The notes under the pieces: model-generated
Told to the model about the DNA's origin: nothing
What the model saw: the letters and a program-made list of their open reading frames with translations, nothing else
Database searches by the model: none
Source of the DNA: JANLTP01 sp031363055
Lineage (GTDB): Bacteria; Pseudomonadota; Gammaproteobacteria; Burkholderiales; Burkholderiaceae_E
Reading direction: 5' to 3'
DNA length: 64,000 bases
Assembly: GCA_031363055.1 (NCBI GenBank)
Contig: JANLTP010000095.1
Location: 9,779 to 73,778 of the forward strand
Part shown: positions 8,965 through 21,500 of the stretch, piece after piece
Position numbering within the stretch: position 1 is the first letter of the stretch
Layout of the letters: each line of letters opens with the position of its first letter
Program-made: the position numbers and the translations under genes

Positions 8965-9291
8965 ATGATTGCTCATCAGAGTTCCCATGTCACTGACCGT
9001 CACGCGGTCATTTTGCCGCTGGCCGCAATGTTGCAAAAGCTTGAAATGAGCGCCGTCCCGGTCGACCCCGCGCAGTATCGTTCGGTTGCCAATCGTCTGG
9101 CCACCGTATTGGCCAGCATACCGTTGGATGCGAAGATCGACCAGATTCTGAGCGCTTATCCCAGTGCGGCCGAGCTCTACGAAAACATCCAGTACGAACA
9201 TGCGGGTCTGTGCCGGTCGCCGCTTGAAGCGTCAGTCAGCTCCGAGCAGTTCACTCGCAAAATGCTCGCGCAATTTCACTCGCGCGTTTGA
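8965..9291 (+). CDS. Hypothetical protein, 108 residues
   Basis: I do not recognise this protein. The ATG at 8965 is preceded by GAGAGG (8951-8956), a good ribosome-binding site, which favours it over a longer GTG form at 8914. The protein is soluble and mostly helical in appearance: VILPLAAMLQKLEMSAV, then YRSVANRLATVLASIPLD, then IDQILSAYPSAAELYENIQYEHAG. There is one Cys and no signal peptide. Codon use resembles the neighbours. It starts about 85 bases after the SDR gene and may be co-transcribed with it. Confidence 0.55.
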   Translation: MIAHQSSHVTDRHAVILPLAAMLQKLEMSAVPVDPAQYRSVANRLATVLASIPLDAKIDQILSAYPSAAELYENIQYEHAGLCRSPLEASVSSEQFTRKMLAQFHSRV

Positions 9292-9304
9292 ACCCGCGCG
9301 ATGC

Positions 9305-9348
9305 CATTGTTCGGGATACAACACCAGCATTGTTCGGGATACAACACC
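9305..9348 (+). repeat. 21-bp direct repeat, two copies
   Basis: CATTGTTCGGGATACAACACC occurs at 9305-9325 and again, identically, at 9328-9348, just after the stop of the 108-residue gene and about 160 bases before the giant gene. It may be a tandem duplication or a repeated binding site. Confidence 0.85.
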
Positions 9349-9507
9349 CGATCGACGCAATTCCTGGCCCGACCGGAGGCTACCTGACGCGCTGATTGTG
9401 TGATGTGCGCTGAAGTTCGTCTGTGCATCAGATTCCTGGTGTGCGACGTGCGATGAACGGTCTCGAGCGGTGGCCTCTGAAAGGCAGCGAGCGGATACAG
9501 TGTTCTC

Positions 9508-12500
9508 ATGTCCCAGAACCGCACTCGCCGGCCGGTGTGTGAGGCGCTTGAACCACGCATTCTGTACTCGGCCGACCTTGCTCCCCTAAGCGCCAATCTA
9601 TCCGCAGCGATGTCGGTTGCCGCACCTGTCTGGCAGGAAGCGTCGACTGCACAGTCTGCACCGGGATCGCAGTCAGCGACAGCGTCCCAGTCAGCATCGG
9701 CGCAGCGCTCGTCCGAAAAGCTGGCCGAGTCGAATACCGTTGAACTTGCGGTGATCGATACCGCAGTCGCGGGCGCCGAAGCGCTGATCACCGATATCGA
9801 ACGCCAACAACAAGCGGGCCGCGCAATCATCGTTGTCGAAGTCGGTACAGGTGATGACGGCATCGAGGCAGTCTCCCATGCGCTGGCCAATTTGTACGCG
9901 CAGGGCAACTCGGTATCGGCCATCCATCTGATCGGTCATGGTGATGCCAACGGCACCAATCTCGGCGCAACCCGTATCGATATGGCTGCCTTGCGCAGCC
10001 GCTCGCTGGAGTTTGCGAACTGGGCGCCAGTGCTGACGGCCGATGCGGACTTGTTGCTCTACGGTTGCGATATTGCTGGCACTGATGCGGGCCAGTTTTT
10101 CGTCAAGGGATTGGCACAACTCACCGGTGCCGATGTGGCTGCCAGTGATGATCTGACCGGCTCTGCGCGTTTGGGCGGCGACTGGACGCTGGAGTACCAG
10201 AGTGGGCACATCGAGGCATCGGTAGCGATCTCCGAGCCGACCCAGCAGACCTGGCACCATGTGCTGGCAACGTTCACCGTCACGAACAGTAACGACGCCG
10301 GTGCTGGTTCGTTGCGTCAGGCGATCACCGACGCCAACGCGGCCGGCGGCGCCGATGTCATCAACTTCAACATCGCCGGCACCGGCGTGCACACGATCAA
10401 TTTGACTGCGGCCTTACCGACCATTACTGGTGCACTCGTCATCGATGCCACCAGCGATGACAGCTTTGCCGTCAATGGCAATGCGCCTGCGATCGTGCTC
10501 AATGGCGCCGGCGCAGGCAGTGGCGTCAGCGGCCTGAGTCTGTCGGCCAGTGCCGATAACGTCGTCATTCGCGGTCTGGTGATCAATCGGTTTGACGGCT
10601 GGGGCATCGAAGCCAGCGGCACGGCCGGCGATCAGGTCGATAACCTGACGATTGCCGGCAATTACATCGGCACTGACGCGACCGGCCTCATCGCTGCCGG
10701 TAACAACAGCGATGGCATCGGTCTGTATTACGTCACCAACTCGACGATCGGTGGCCTGACTGCGGCTGACCGCAATCTGATCGCGGGCAACGGCACCACA
10801 GGCGGCTATACCGGCGGCGTCAATGTCGGCACCGGCTCGACCAATGTGCAGATCCAGGGGAACTACATTGGACTGGGTGCCGATGGCAATACCGCGCTCG
10901 GTAACGCCAGCTATGGCGTTTTACTCGATGGTGGCGCATCGAACAATCGGGTCGGGGGCACCGCGCCGACCAGTGCCAATCGTATTGCCGCGACCAGCAA
11001 CGGCGCTGGTGTGGAAATCAACAATATCGGTGGCGCCAGCCTGGGCAATGCCGTGCTAGGCAACAGCATTTATGGCAACGCCGGTCTCGGCATTGACCTT
11101 GGCAACGCCGGCGCCGATGGCGTCACCGGCAATGATCTGACCGATGCCGACAGCGGTGGCAACGGCCTGCTCAATTTTCCGGTACTCAGGAGTGCAACCA
11201 CCTCGGCCGGTAGCACGACGGTAACGGGTAGCTTGAGTGGTGTGGCCGCAACGCCGTTTCGCGTTGAATTCTTTAGTAGCCCGGCGGGCAGCGGCGACGC
11301 CGAAGGCTACGGCGAGGCGCGCGTCTATCTGGGTGCAACCTCAGTCACTACGGACGCCAGCGGCAGGGCAAGTTTCGCGCAGGTACTGTCTGGCGTCAGT
11401 CTGGCCACCGGTACCCTGGTGACTGCCACTGCGACCATCGATCTGGGCGCAGGCGTGTATGGCGCCACGTCGGAGTTTGCCGGCAACATTCTGGCCAATC
11501 TGTCTGACCGCATGATCACCGGCAGCTATGTTGGCAATGGGGTTGATAACCGGCAGATCGCAGGTCTCGGATTTCGACCAGAGGTGGTTATCGTATTGCC
11601 TGGTGACGGGGTCGCTGCCTATCTTCGGACGTCGGCGATGCTGGGTGATGCGTCCAAAGCCCTGACTGGAACGACGGCCTTGCAAGCGAACCGCATCCAG
11701 TCGCTCAGCGGTGACGGCTTTTCGGTCGGCACCAACGTCGCCGTCAATTCGGCGGGCCAGACCTATCATTGGATTGCCTTCGGGGCGGGCGCCGATATTG
11801 ATGTCGGCAGCTACACAGGCAATGGCTCCGGGCAAACAGTTTCGATGCTGGGATTCAGCCCCGAGTTGGTCTGGGCCTTGCCGAATAGCGCGCAATCGAC
11901 GCGCTGGGAATCGTCGTTATCGAGTTCCAGCTTCGACTTTAATACCAATGTTTTTGGCGCAGCCGGCTTCACGGGTTTCACCGCCGACGGCTTTAGCGTT
12001 GACGGATCGGCGCCGGTCAATGAGAGCGGCACGACCAACTATTACGTGGCCTGGAACCAGAGCGCGAGTTATTTCAGGCTGGCGACTTACACGGGTAACG
12101 GTCTCGACGATCGCAATATCGCTGGAGTTGGCTTCGAGCCGCAGATTGTGTTCACGCGTCAGACGTCGGGGACTAACTTCGTTGATCTGAAGACCGAGTC
12201 AACCGGCGTGAATGTGGACGCTACGGGCGGATTCGGGACTTTCGGACAGACCTACGCCGGCTACATTCAGGCAATCCAGCCCGACGGATTCCAGGTCAGC
12301 CAAGACGCCGACGTCAATGGCAATGGATTGACCTACGCCTACTTCGCGTTCCAGCAAAATGATTCACCGTTGATTGCCAATACGGTACCGGGCGCGCAGG
12401 CGACCAATGAAGATACTGCGAAAGTGTTCTCGGTGGCCAATGGCAACCGGATTGCGATTACTGACCTCGATGCCGGTGGCGCCAACAACGAAATTACCTT

Positions 12501-15500
12501 GAGCGTCACGCAGGGCACACTGACTCTGGCCAGCACGACGGGCTTGAGCTTCACCGTTGGCGATGGCGTGTCGGATACCTCGATGACCTTGCGCGGAACG
12601 GCTGCCGCGATCAACATTGCGCTCGATGGCCTGAGTTACAGTCCGGTCGCCAATTACAACGGCGGCGCGACCCTGACGCTCATGAGCAAGGACTCGATGC
12701 TGCTGAGTCTGAATATTGATGCTGCGTTGGCCGGTCGATACGAATTCAGCGGTAACGCTAATGACACCGGCCCGGGCGGCGCGCAAAACGGCGTGCTGGT
12801 CGATAACGCAGGCTTCGTCATTGATCCGACGCGTGGACCGGTGCTCAGTCTTGATGGCAGCGGCGACTATGTGCGCGTTACTGGCACCTATTCGAATCCG
12901 ACCGAGATCAGTATTGGCGGCTGGGTCAATCTGACATCAGTGGTCGGTCGCGGCGAATTCATCAGCTTGAGCGATCGGGTTCATATTGCGCTCGATCAGT
13001 CCGGCATCGGCGTCAAGGGTTCCATTCAAATCGGACCCGGCACCTGGTTCGATCTCGCCTCGAATCAATATATCGCGGCAACCGGCTGGCATCACGTGAT
13101 GTACACCTATAGCGATACCAACAATCTGCATACGCTCTATATTGATGGCGCGGTCGTCGCTTCTGCAATCAATAACAATTCGATTTACTGGACCGGCGCC
13201 GGCGATACCTACTTCGGCGCGCATCCGTCGAACACGTCCTTCTCGAATGCCCTGATTGACGACGTGCGGATCTACAGTCGCGTGTTGTCGCAGCGCGAGA
13301 TCACCACGCTGGCTGGCGATCTGGCGATGACCGATACCGACACGGTGGCGATCACGGTCATTGCGGTCAACGACGCGCCGAGTGCGGTCGATAACGTCTA
13401 TTCAGTCAACGAAGACACAACGCTGACTCAAAGCTGGTGGAACGCCGCCTGGACGCGCCAGAGCGTGATTACCCTGAGCGGCAATACCTTTTCGGGTGCA
13501 ACTGCTTTGACGGATTTCCCGGTGCTGATCACCCTGAACAGTAGCAACATCGATTACAGCCTGACCCAGAACAACGGCCAGGATCTGCGCTTCTTCGATG
13601 CCGATGGCACCGCGCTGGCCTACCAGATCGATCGCTGGAACGAATCGGGTGACTCGTTTGTCTGGGTGCGCGTGCCGCAGGTTGACACCTCCGGTACCGA
13701 TACGATCACGATGTTCTACGGTAACGCGGCCGCTGTGGCTGGCGAGGACGCCGCGACCGTCTGGGGTAGTCACTACAGCGCCGTCTATCATTTGGGCGAG
13801 AACGGTGCCGTGATCGCCGACTCGAGCGCCAGCGCGTTCAGCGGCACCGCCACCAATGGTCCGACGTCGGCACCGGGTCAAATTGGCGGTGGCCAGCAAC
13901 TCGATGGCGTCGACGACTACATCAATCTGGGTTCTAACCGGTCCTTCGTCGATAACGTTAGCGGCACAACCGTGTCGGCCTGGCTGAATCCTACCAGCGT
14001 GACCGGGCCGCATGCTATCGCCAGCACCAGTATCAATAACGGCGGCGTGCCTACTGGCGCCTCGCGAGTGGCGCTCGAGCAGCTCGGTAGCGAGTTGCGC
14101 ATCATCGTGCGGAGCGACGACCTCACCACCATGACGGTCGACACCGTCACGAGTCCACTGTCGATTGGCGCCTGGAGCTATGTGTCGGTGTCGGTCGATG
14201 CAGTGGCCGATACGGTCACTGTTTATGTCAATGGTGTTCAGCAGGCCACGACCTCTGCGGGGACGCTACCGGGTTCTTTATTTCCGAATAGTCCGTCGGT
14301 CTCGACTGCGCTGGGCGCCAGTGACGAGGGCGGCTCGGGCATCAACTTTGCTGGTCAGCTCGATGAAGTCCGCTTCGCGCGGGTGGCCCACAGCGACGCC
14401 TGGCAAAAGGCTGAATATCTGGTCATGACCAATGGCTTTGCCAGCGTCGGCGCGCCCAGCATCGGTCCCGCCACCAGTGGCGTACTCGCCAACGATTCTG
14501 ACATTGACAGCACACGATTGAACGCGGTGCTGGTCAGTGGACCCAGCCATGCCAGCAGCTTCGTGCTGAACGCGGACGGTACCTTCAGCTACACGCCGGT
14601 CGCCAACTACAGTGGTCCGGATTTGTTCAGCTACTACGCGACCGACGGGTCGATGAACTCGGGTAACGCGAGTGTGATCATTACCGTCAATCCGATTAAC
14701 GACGCGCCTGTGTTGACCTTGCCAGAGGGCAACAAGACGTTTAACGAAGGTGCAGCGGCCGTGATCGTTGATGGCAGCGCCACCGTGGTCGATGTTGACT
14801 TTACCGATTTCGACACAGGTACGCTGACCTTCACATTGACTACCAATGCCAGTGCCAATGATCATCTTGAACTGCTGAACACCGGTATGGGCGCCGGACA
14901 AATTGGCGTCAGCGGCGCCAATGTTTTCTATGGTGGCACCCTGATCGGAACACAGGCCGGTGGCATTGGCGCGGTACCGTTTTCAGTCAGCCTCAACGCG
15001 AGCGCGGATGCCAATGCGATCAAGGAAGTGATGCGCAACGTCCGCTTTTGGGTAGCAGGCACGGCACCGTCAACGTTGACGCGAACTGTCGACGTTGTTC
15101 TGACCGACGGCGACGGCGGCACCAGCGCGGCCCTCTCCAAACAACTCTCGGTAGTGGCTGTGAACGATGCTCCAGTGATTACCAGCGACGGCGGCGGCGT
15201 TAGCGCGTCGATCAGCCGGGCCGAGAATGGCACTGCGGTGACGGTCGTCAGTTCGACTGACCCGGATGGCGGCACCGCGCTCTACAGTATTCTGGCTGGC
15301 GGCGATAGCGCCAAATTCACCATCGACAGTTCGAGTGGCGCGTTAAGCTTCGCGACGGCACCGGATTTCGAGGCGCCGACCGACCTGGGTGGCGATAATG
15401 TTTATGACCTGACCGTCCAGGTCGACGACGGCGCCGGCGGTTTTGATACGCAGACGCTGGCAGTGACGGTGAACGATGTCTCGAACGCATTGGTTGTTAC

Positions 15501-18500
15501 GACGATTTCAGACAGCAACGACACCGGTATGGGCGCCGCTTTTACCGCCGAGCAGCTCAACGCCAATCGGGGTGCCGATAACGCCATCTCATTGCGCGAA
15601 GCCATCCTTGCTGCCAACAATATGTCGGGCCTGGACACCATATCATTCAATATTGCCGGTGCGGGCGTGCATACGATTACGGTCGGCGCGACCGGTCTTC
15701 CTGGCCTGGTCGACGCAGTGTTGATCGACGGCTGGAGCGATCCAAATTACCTCGGTACACCCGTTGTTGAGTTGAATGGCAATAACGCCGGTAGTTTTGT
15801 CAGCGGCCTGACTCTGGATGCTGGTAGCAGTGGCAGTACGGTTCGCGGTTTGATCATCAATCGCTTCACGGCCAGCGGTATCCAGATCAGCAACTCGAAC
15901 AATCAAACCCTGCAAGGTAACTGGATCGGCCTGGACTCGACAGGCAGCGGCGTTTCGGCCAATGCTGATAACGGCGTGTTCGTGACACTGAGCAGTGGCA
16001 ACCAGATCGGTGGCAATTCTGCTGCCGAGCGTAACGTCATCTCCGGTAACACCAATCGCGGCATCTACTTTCTTGATGTTGCCAACAGCACCATCAGCGG
16101 CAACTACGTCGGTACCGATGTCAGTGGCACCCTTGATTTGAACGGCAGCGTCGCTGATCTTAATCAGTCGGGCATTGTGCTGAGTACCGGCTCGACGAAC
16201 AATCTCGTAGGCGGCCTGGCGGCGGGTGAACGAAACGTCGTCTCCGGTAACAATCACTTCGGTATCGAAGTTCAATTTGCGACCTCGCAGAACAATCTGT
16301 TCGAGGGCAACTATATCGGTACCACCGCCAATGGCATGACGGCACTGGGCAACACCAGCGGCGGCTTCTCGTTCTGGGGTAGCGGTACGGGCAATGTACT
16401 GGGTGGATCGATTGCCGGTGCCGGCAACCTCATATCAGGCAACAACGGTATCGGCGTGCTGGTCGGCAACGCAGCGAACGCGGCCATCATCTACGGCAAC
16501 ACAATCGGACTTGGCGCTGATGGCATGACCTCGTTGGGTAACGCCAATCAGGGTGTGCTGATCGATAGTGGCTCGACCAGTACGCTGGTGGGCGGAACGG
16601 CAGCGGGTGTCGGCAACTTGCTGTCGGGCAACGGCGCCAGCGGCGTCGAGATCGCGGGCGCCAGTACCGTTGGCAATGCCGTATTGGGCAATCGAATTTT
16701 TGGCAATGGCGGAATCGGCATCGATCTGCTCGGTGGTGGCGTCACACTGAACGATGCGGGCGACTCGGATAGCGACGCCAATGATCTGCAGAACTTTCCG
16801 GTGCTCGCGAGCGTGCTGACCAACGGCTCGCAGGTTGTTCTGCAAGGCCAACTGAACAGCACCGCCAACAGTTATTTCCGGCTCGAGTTCTTCGCGAACG
16901 CCTCAGCCGATGCAAGTGGCCATGGCGAAGGACAAACCTATCTCGGATCGGTCAATGTCGTCACCGACGGCGCCGGCGACGCCTCGTTCAACACGACCAT
17001 TAACACGGCGCTGGCCGGTGGTTCAGCAATCTCGGCTACCGCCACGCTCAGCAATGCCGGCTACAGCGCCTTTGGTTCCAGCTCGGAGTTTGCGCTGAAC
17101 CACCTCGCCGTGGTGAACTCGGCTTCCGTTCTGGATACAGTGGCCAATCCGAGGCTACTCGACGAGGCCGAGAATTCACCGGCCCCAGTCGGCGCGGTGG
17201 GTACGCTGGTCGCTACCTTTGTGGACTTTGCAGCGCCGTCCGGACAGCTTGATAACGTCACCGATGCAGATGCAGGCGCCTTGCTGGGTATTGCAATCAC
17301 CGCAGCCGATTCGAGCAATGGCACCTGGTGGTATTCGCTGAATGGTGGCGGCTCCTGGCAGACTTTGGGATCGCCGAGCGCTGCAGCGTCGCGCCTACTG
17401 GCGGCGGACCCCGATAATCGCGTCTACTTTGAACCGACAGCCAACTTCAGTGGAACGATTGGATCGGCACTCACGTTTCGCGCCTGGGATCAGTCGACCG
17501 GTAGCGATGGTGGCAGCGCCGACACCTCGGGCGTGTTGAGCGGCGGCGCGACCGCGTTTTCGACAGCGACCGACACGGCTGCCATCACCATCACTGCCGC
17601 TAACGTTCCACCGACGGCCGTTGCCGATTCGGCGACGGCACTCGAGGCCGGCGGGACTGCGAATTCGATTGCCGGAACTGACCCGGGCGGCAATGTGCTG
17701 GTCAATGATACCGACCCTGATGTCGGCGATACCCAGACCGTCATCGGGGTAGTTGCTGGAACGGCAGGCAGTGCGGTTGGCGGCGTCGCCAGCAATCTTG
17801 CCGGCGCCTTCGGTTCGATCAATATCGCTGCCAATGGAGCCTACGTCTATACCGTTGATAACAGCAACCCGACGGTGCAGTCCTTGCGTACCGCCGCTGA
17901 CACGCTGAACGACATATTTACGTACACAATGCGTGACACGGCTGGCGCGATCAGCACTGCGCAGATCACTGTGACCCTCCAGGGCGCCAATGACACACCG
18001 ATCGATATCGCACTGGTCGGAACCAGCACATCGAATCTGATCGTCAACGGCAGTTTTGAAATCAATACGGGCCTTGCGAACAACTCCTCGTTCGGCGCCG
18101 GCGTCACCGTGTCGGGCTGGACCGCGATAGGCAGTGACGGCATCGAAGTCTGGAACAATTTCAACAACGCGGGCCCGCCGAACGCCAGTGATGGCATCAC
18201 GAGGGTTGAACTCGATGTTCTGGGTCCAAGTGTCAACGGCATTGCCCAGAACGTTGCAACGAACGTCAATCAAGCTTATGTCCTGCGCTTCGATTTCTCA
18301 GGTCGAGCAGGCAATACCGATGTCATGGATGTCTACTGGCGCAGTAATCTGATCGGTACCATTACCCAGACCGTTGTCGGCTGGCAAACCTATTCGTTCA
18401 CCGTCCTTGGCTCGGGCGGGAGTGACGAACTTCGATTCATGGAGACCGCCGCGCGCAGCGATAGCGTCGGCGAACTGCTCGATAACATTCGCTTGTTCGC

Positions 18501-21500
18501 TGATGAAGCTACCAGCATCAGCATTCCTGAGGATAGCCCCAACGGTTCGGTGGTGGGCGCCGCCATCGTGCTGGATTTCGATGGCGGCTCGGGCGACTCG
18601 GCGACCTACAGTCTGATCAATTCAGCGGGCGGGCGCTTCGCCATCGATAACACCACGGGCATCGTCACCGTTGCAATCAGCGCGCTGCTCGACTTTGAAA
18701 CGAGTAGCGCTCATGCGATTATCGTACGGGCTACCGACGCCGCCGGCTTGATTTTCGACCGTAACATGACCATCAATCTGACCAACGTCAACGAAGCGCC
18801 GTTGCTCGATAACCTCGGCAGTATGGCGCTGACGACGATCACCGAAGATCAAATAAACAATGCCGGTGATTCGGTTGCTGCGATCATCGCCAGCGCCGGG
18901 GGTGACCGGATCACCGATGTCGACGCGGCTGCGCTCGAAGGCATTGCGGTGAGCGCGGTGAACAACGGCAATGGCAGTTGGGAATACTCAATCAATGGCG
19001 GCACCAATTGGTTTGCGGTCGGTTCGGTCACCAACAATTCAGCACTGCTGTTACGGGCAACCGATCTGATGCGCTTTGTGCCCAATGGGCAAAACGCGAC
19101 CGCCGCCGACTTCAGCTTCCGCGCCTGGGATCAGGGCGGCGGCTTGGCCGGCAACAAGGTTGACACTACGATCAATGGCGGCTTCACAGCGTTCAGCACG
19201 GCCAGCGAGACGGCCGTCATTGCAGTCACGGCCGTCAACGATGCACCGTTGCTCGCCAACACCGCATTGAGCCTGACGGTCGCCGAGGATGCGGGCGTGC
19301 CGGTCGGTGCCGTCGGTGTACCGATCGCCAGTTTGATCGGCGCCAGCAGCGACGTTGATGTTGGCGCGGTGGCTGGCGTTGCGATTATCGCGACTGATGT
19401 GAGCAACGGCCTCTGGTACTTCAGCACCAATGCAGGAGGCACCTGGAGCGCGATCGGTGCGGTGAATGCCAACGCCTCGCTGTTGCTCGCCAATAACGCC
19501 GCCAGCCGACTTTATTTTGCACCGGCAACCAATTTCAACGGTTCGTCGTTCGCCGCCTTGACCTTGCGGGCCTGGGACCAAAGCAGTGGCGTGGCCGGTG
19601 CAACAGCCGATACCAGCATTAACGGCGCCAGCAGCAGCTTTTCAAGTGCCACCGATACCGTCGACGTCAACGTGACGTCAGTCGACGATCCGCCCGTTTT
19701 GCTGGGCGCATCGTTGCTCGTCAACGAGGGGCAAGTCGTCACTCTGGGGTTGGCGAACTTTGCGATCAATGACCCCGATAGCGCAAGCTTCATTTACACG
19801 GTGAGTTCGGTGAATGGTGGCTATTTCCAATTGATCAGCGCAGCCGGAATTCCCGTCAGCACCTTTGACAGCGCTCAACTGGCGGCTGCGCAAGTGCAAT
19901 TCGTCGACGACGGCGACGAGTTTGCGCCGAGCTTCGATGGGTCAGTCAACGATGGTGTCACCAGCTCAAATACGGTTTCCGCGACGGTCAACTTTATCCC
20001 CGTCAATGATGCACCGACGATAAGCAATCTTGCCGGTGATGTGTTGAACTATTCCGAGGGTGATGGCGTCAAGGTTATCGATCAAGCTGGCGCTGCGTGG
20101 GTCAGCGATGTGGATTCGCCGGACTTTAACGGCGGATCGCTGACCGTGAGTTTTGTGTCCGGCAGCGACCCGGCCGAAGACGTACTGTCGATCCGTCATC
20201 AGGGCAATGGTGCCGGGCAAATTGGTGTGGCCGGCGCCAACATCAGTTTCGGTGGCATCTTGATCGCAACCGGTTCGGGCGGAACGGCCGGTGCGCCTCT
20301 GGTGCTCAGCCTCAATGCCAACGCCAGTGCTGCCGCCGTCAGTGCGTTGCTGACCAATGTCGGCTTCACCAATACGGATTCTGCTGACGCAACATTGGGT
20401 AACCGCCTGGTTCGATTCTCGTTGACCGACGGCGACGGCGCCACGAGCAGCAACTACGATGCTTTGGTATCGGTAACCGGTACCGATAGTGCGCCGGTCT
20501 TGACCCGTGCAATGTTGACGATTGATGAAGGGCAAACCCGAGCCCTGTCGACTGCCAACTTCGCCGTTGTTGACTCGGATAGTGTTAATTTTGTCTATTC
20601 GGTGAGTTTGGTGACGGGCGGCTATTTTGAGTTGAGCAGTGCTGCGGGTGTGCCGATTACATCATTCACCGGCGCGCAGCTTTCGAGCGGTCTGGTGCGC
20701 TTTGTTGATGATGGTGACGAGTTCGCTCCGGCCTTCAGCGTCCTCGTCAATGATGGCACGTCAAACTCCAATAGCCTGAGCGCGGTAGTTAATTACACGC
20801 CGGTCAACGACACACCGACTGATCTGGTGCGCACCCCCGCGATCACGATTGCCGAGGGCTCGGCGGTTGGCAGCACTGCCGGCACAGTGGTGGTGCTCGA
20901 TGTCGACGATACCAGTGGCTTTGTATTCAACCTGATCAACGGTGCCGGTCATTTTGCGATTGATCTGCGCAGTGGCGCAATCACGGTGGCCGGTTCTGCC
21001 TTGCCCGACTTCGCACTACAGTCAAGCTATCAGATCATTGTGCGGGGCAGCGATTCATCCGGGGCGAGTGTCGATCGCAGTTTCATGATCCAGGTGGCAC
21101 GAAACAATTTGGTGGTACCAACGCCGACGACCTCGGAGGTGGGTACACCCGTCAATGCCGGAAATTCGGGCCCTGGCGCCTCCGGTTCAACTCCGGTCGA
21201 TACTTCGGTGATTGCGCCTTCTGGCCAGGAGGAAGCGTCGCAAAGCCGACGAGTCCTGGCGGCCGGTGACCCTGATTCCGGCGGCGCTCGCAAGCGTGCG
21301 GTGGTGGTTCAGTCCGGAATCAAGGCCGCATCAACCGAGCGACTCTCCGGTTCCCGCAATGCCCAGGCCGCCGGCGATGAATCGAGCCGCGCCGATGAAT
21401 TGATTGTGCAAATCATCAACGGCAGTGGCGATGAGATTTCCAAGCGCACCCTCGATCGGCGACGCCTGTTTGACTTGCTGAAGTTTGACCGTATGCAGTC

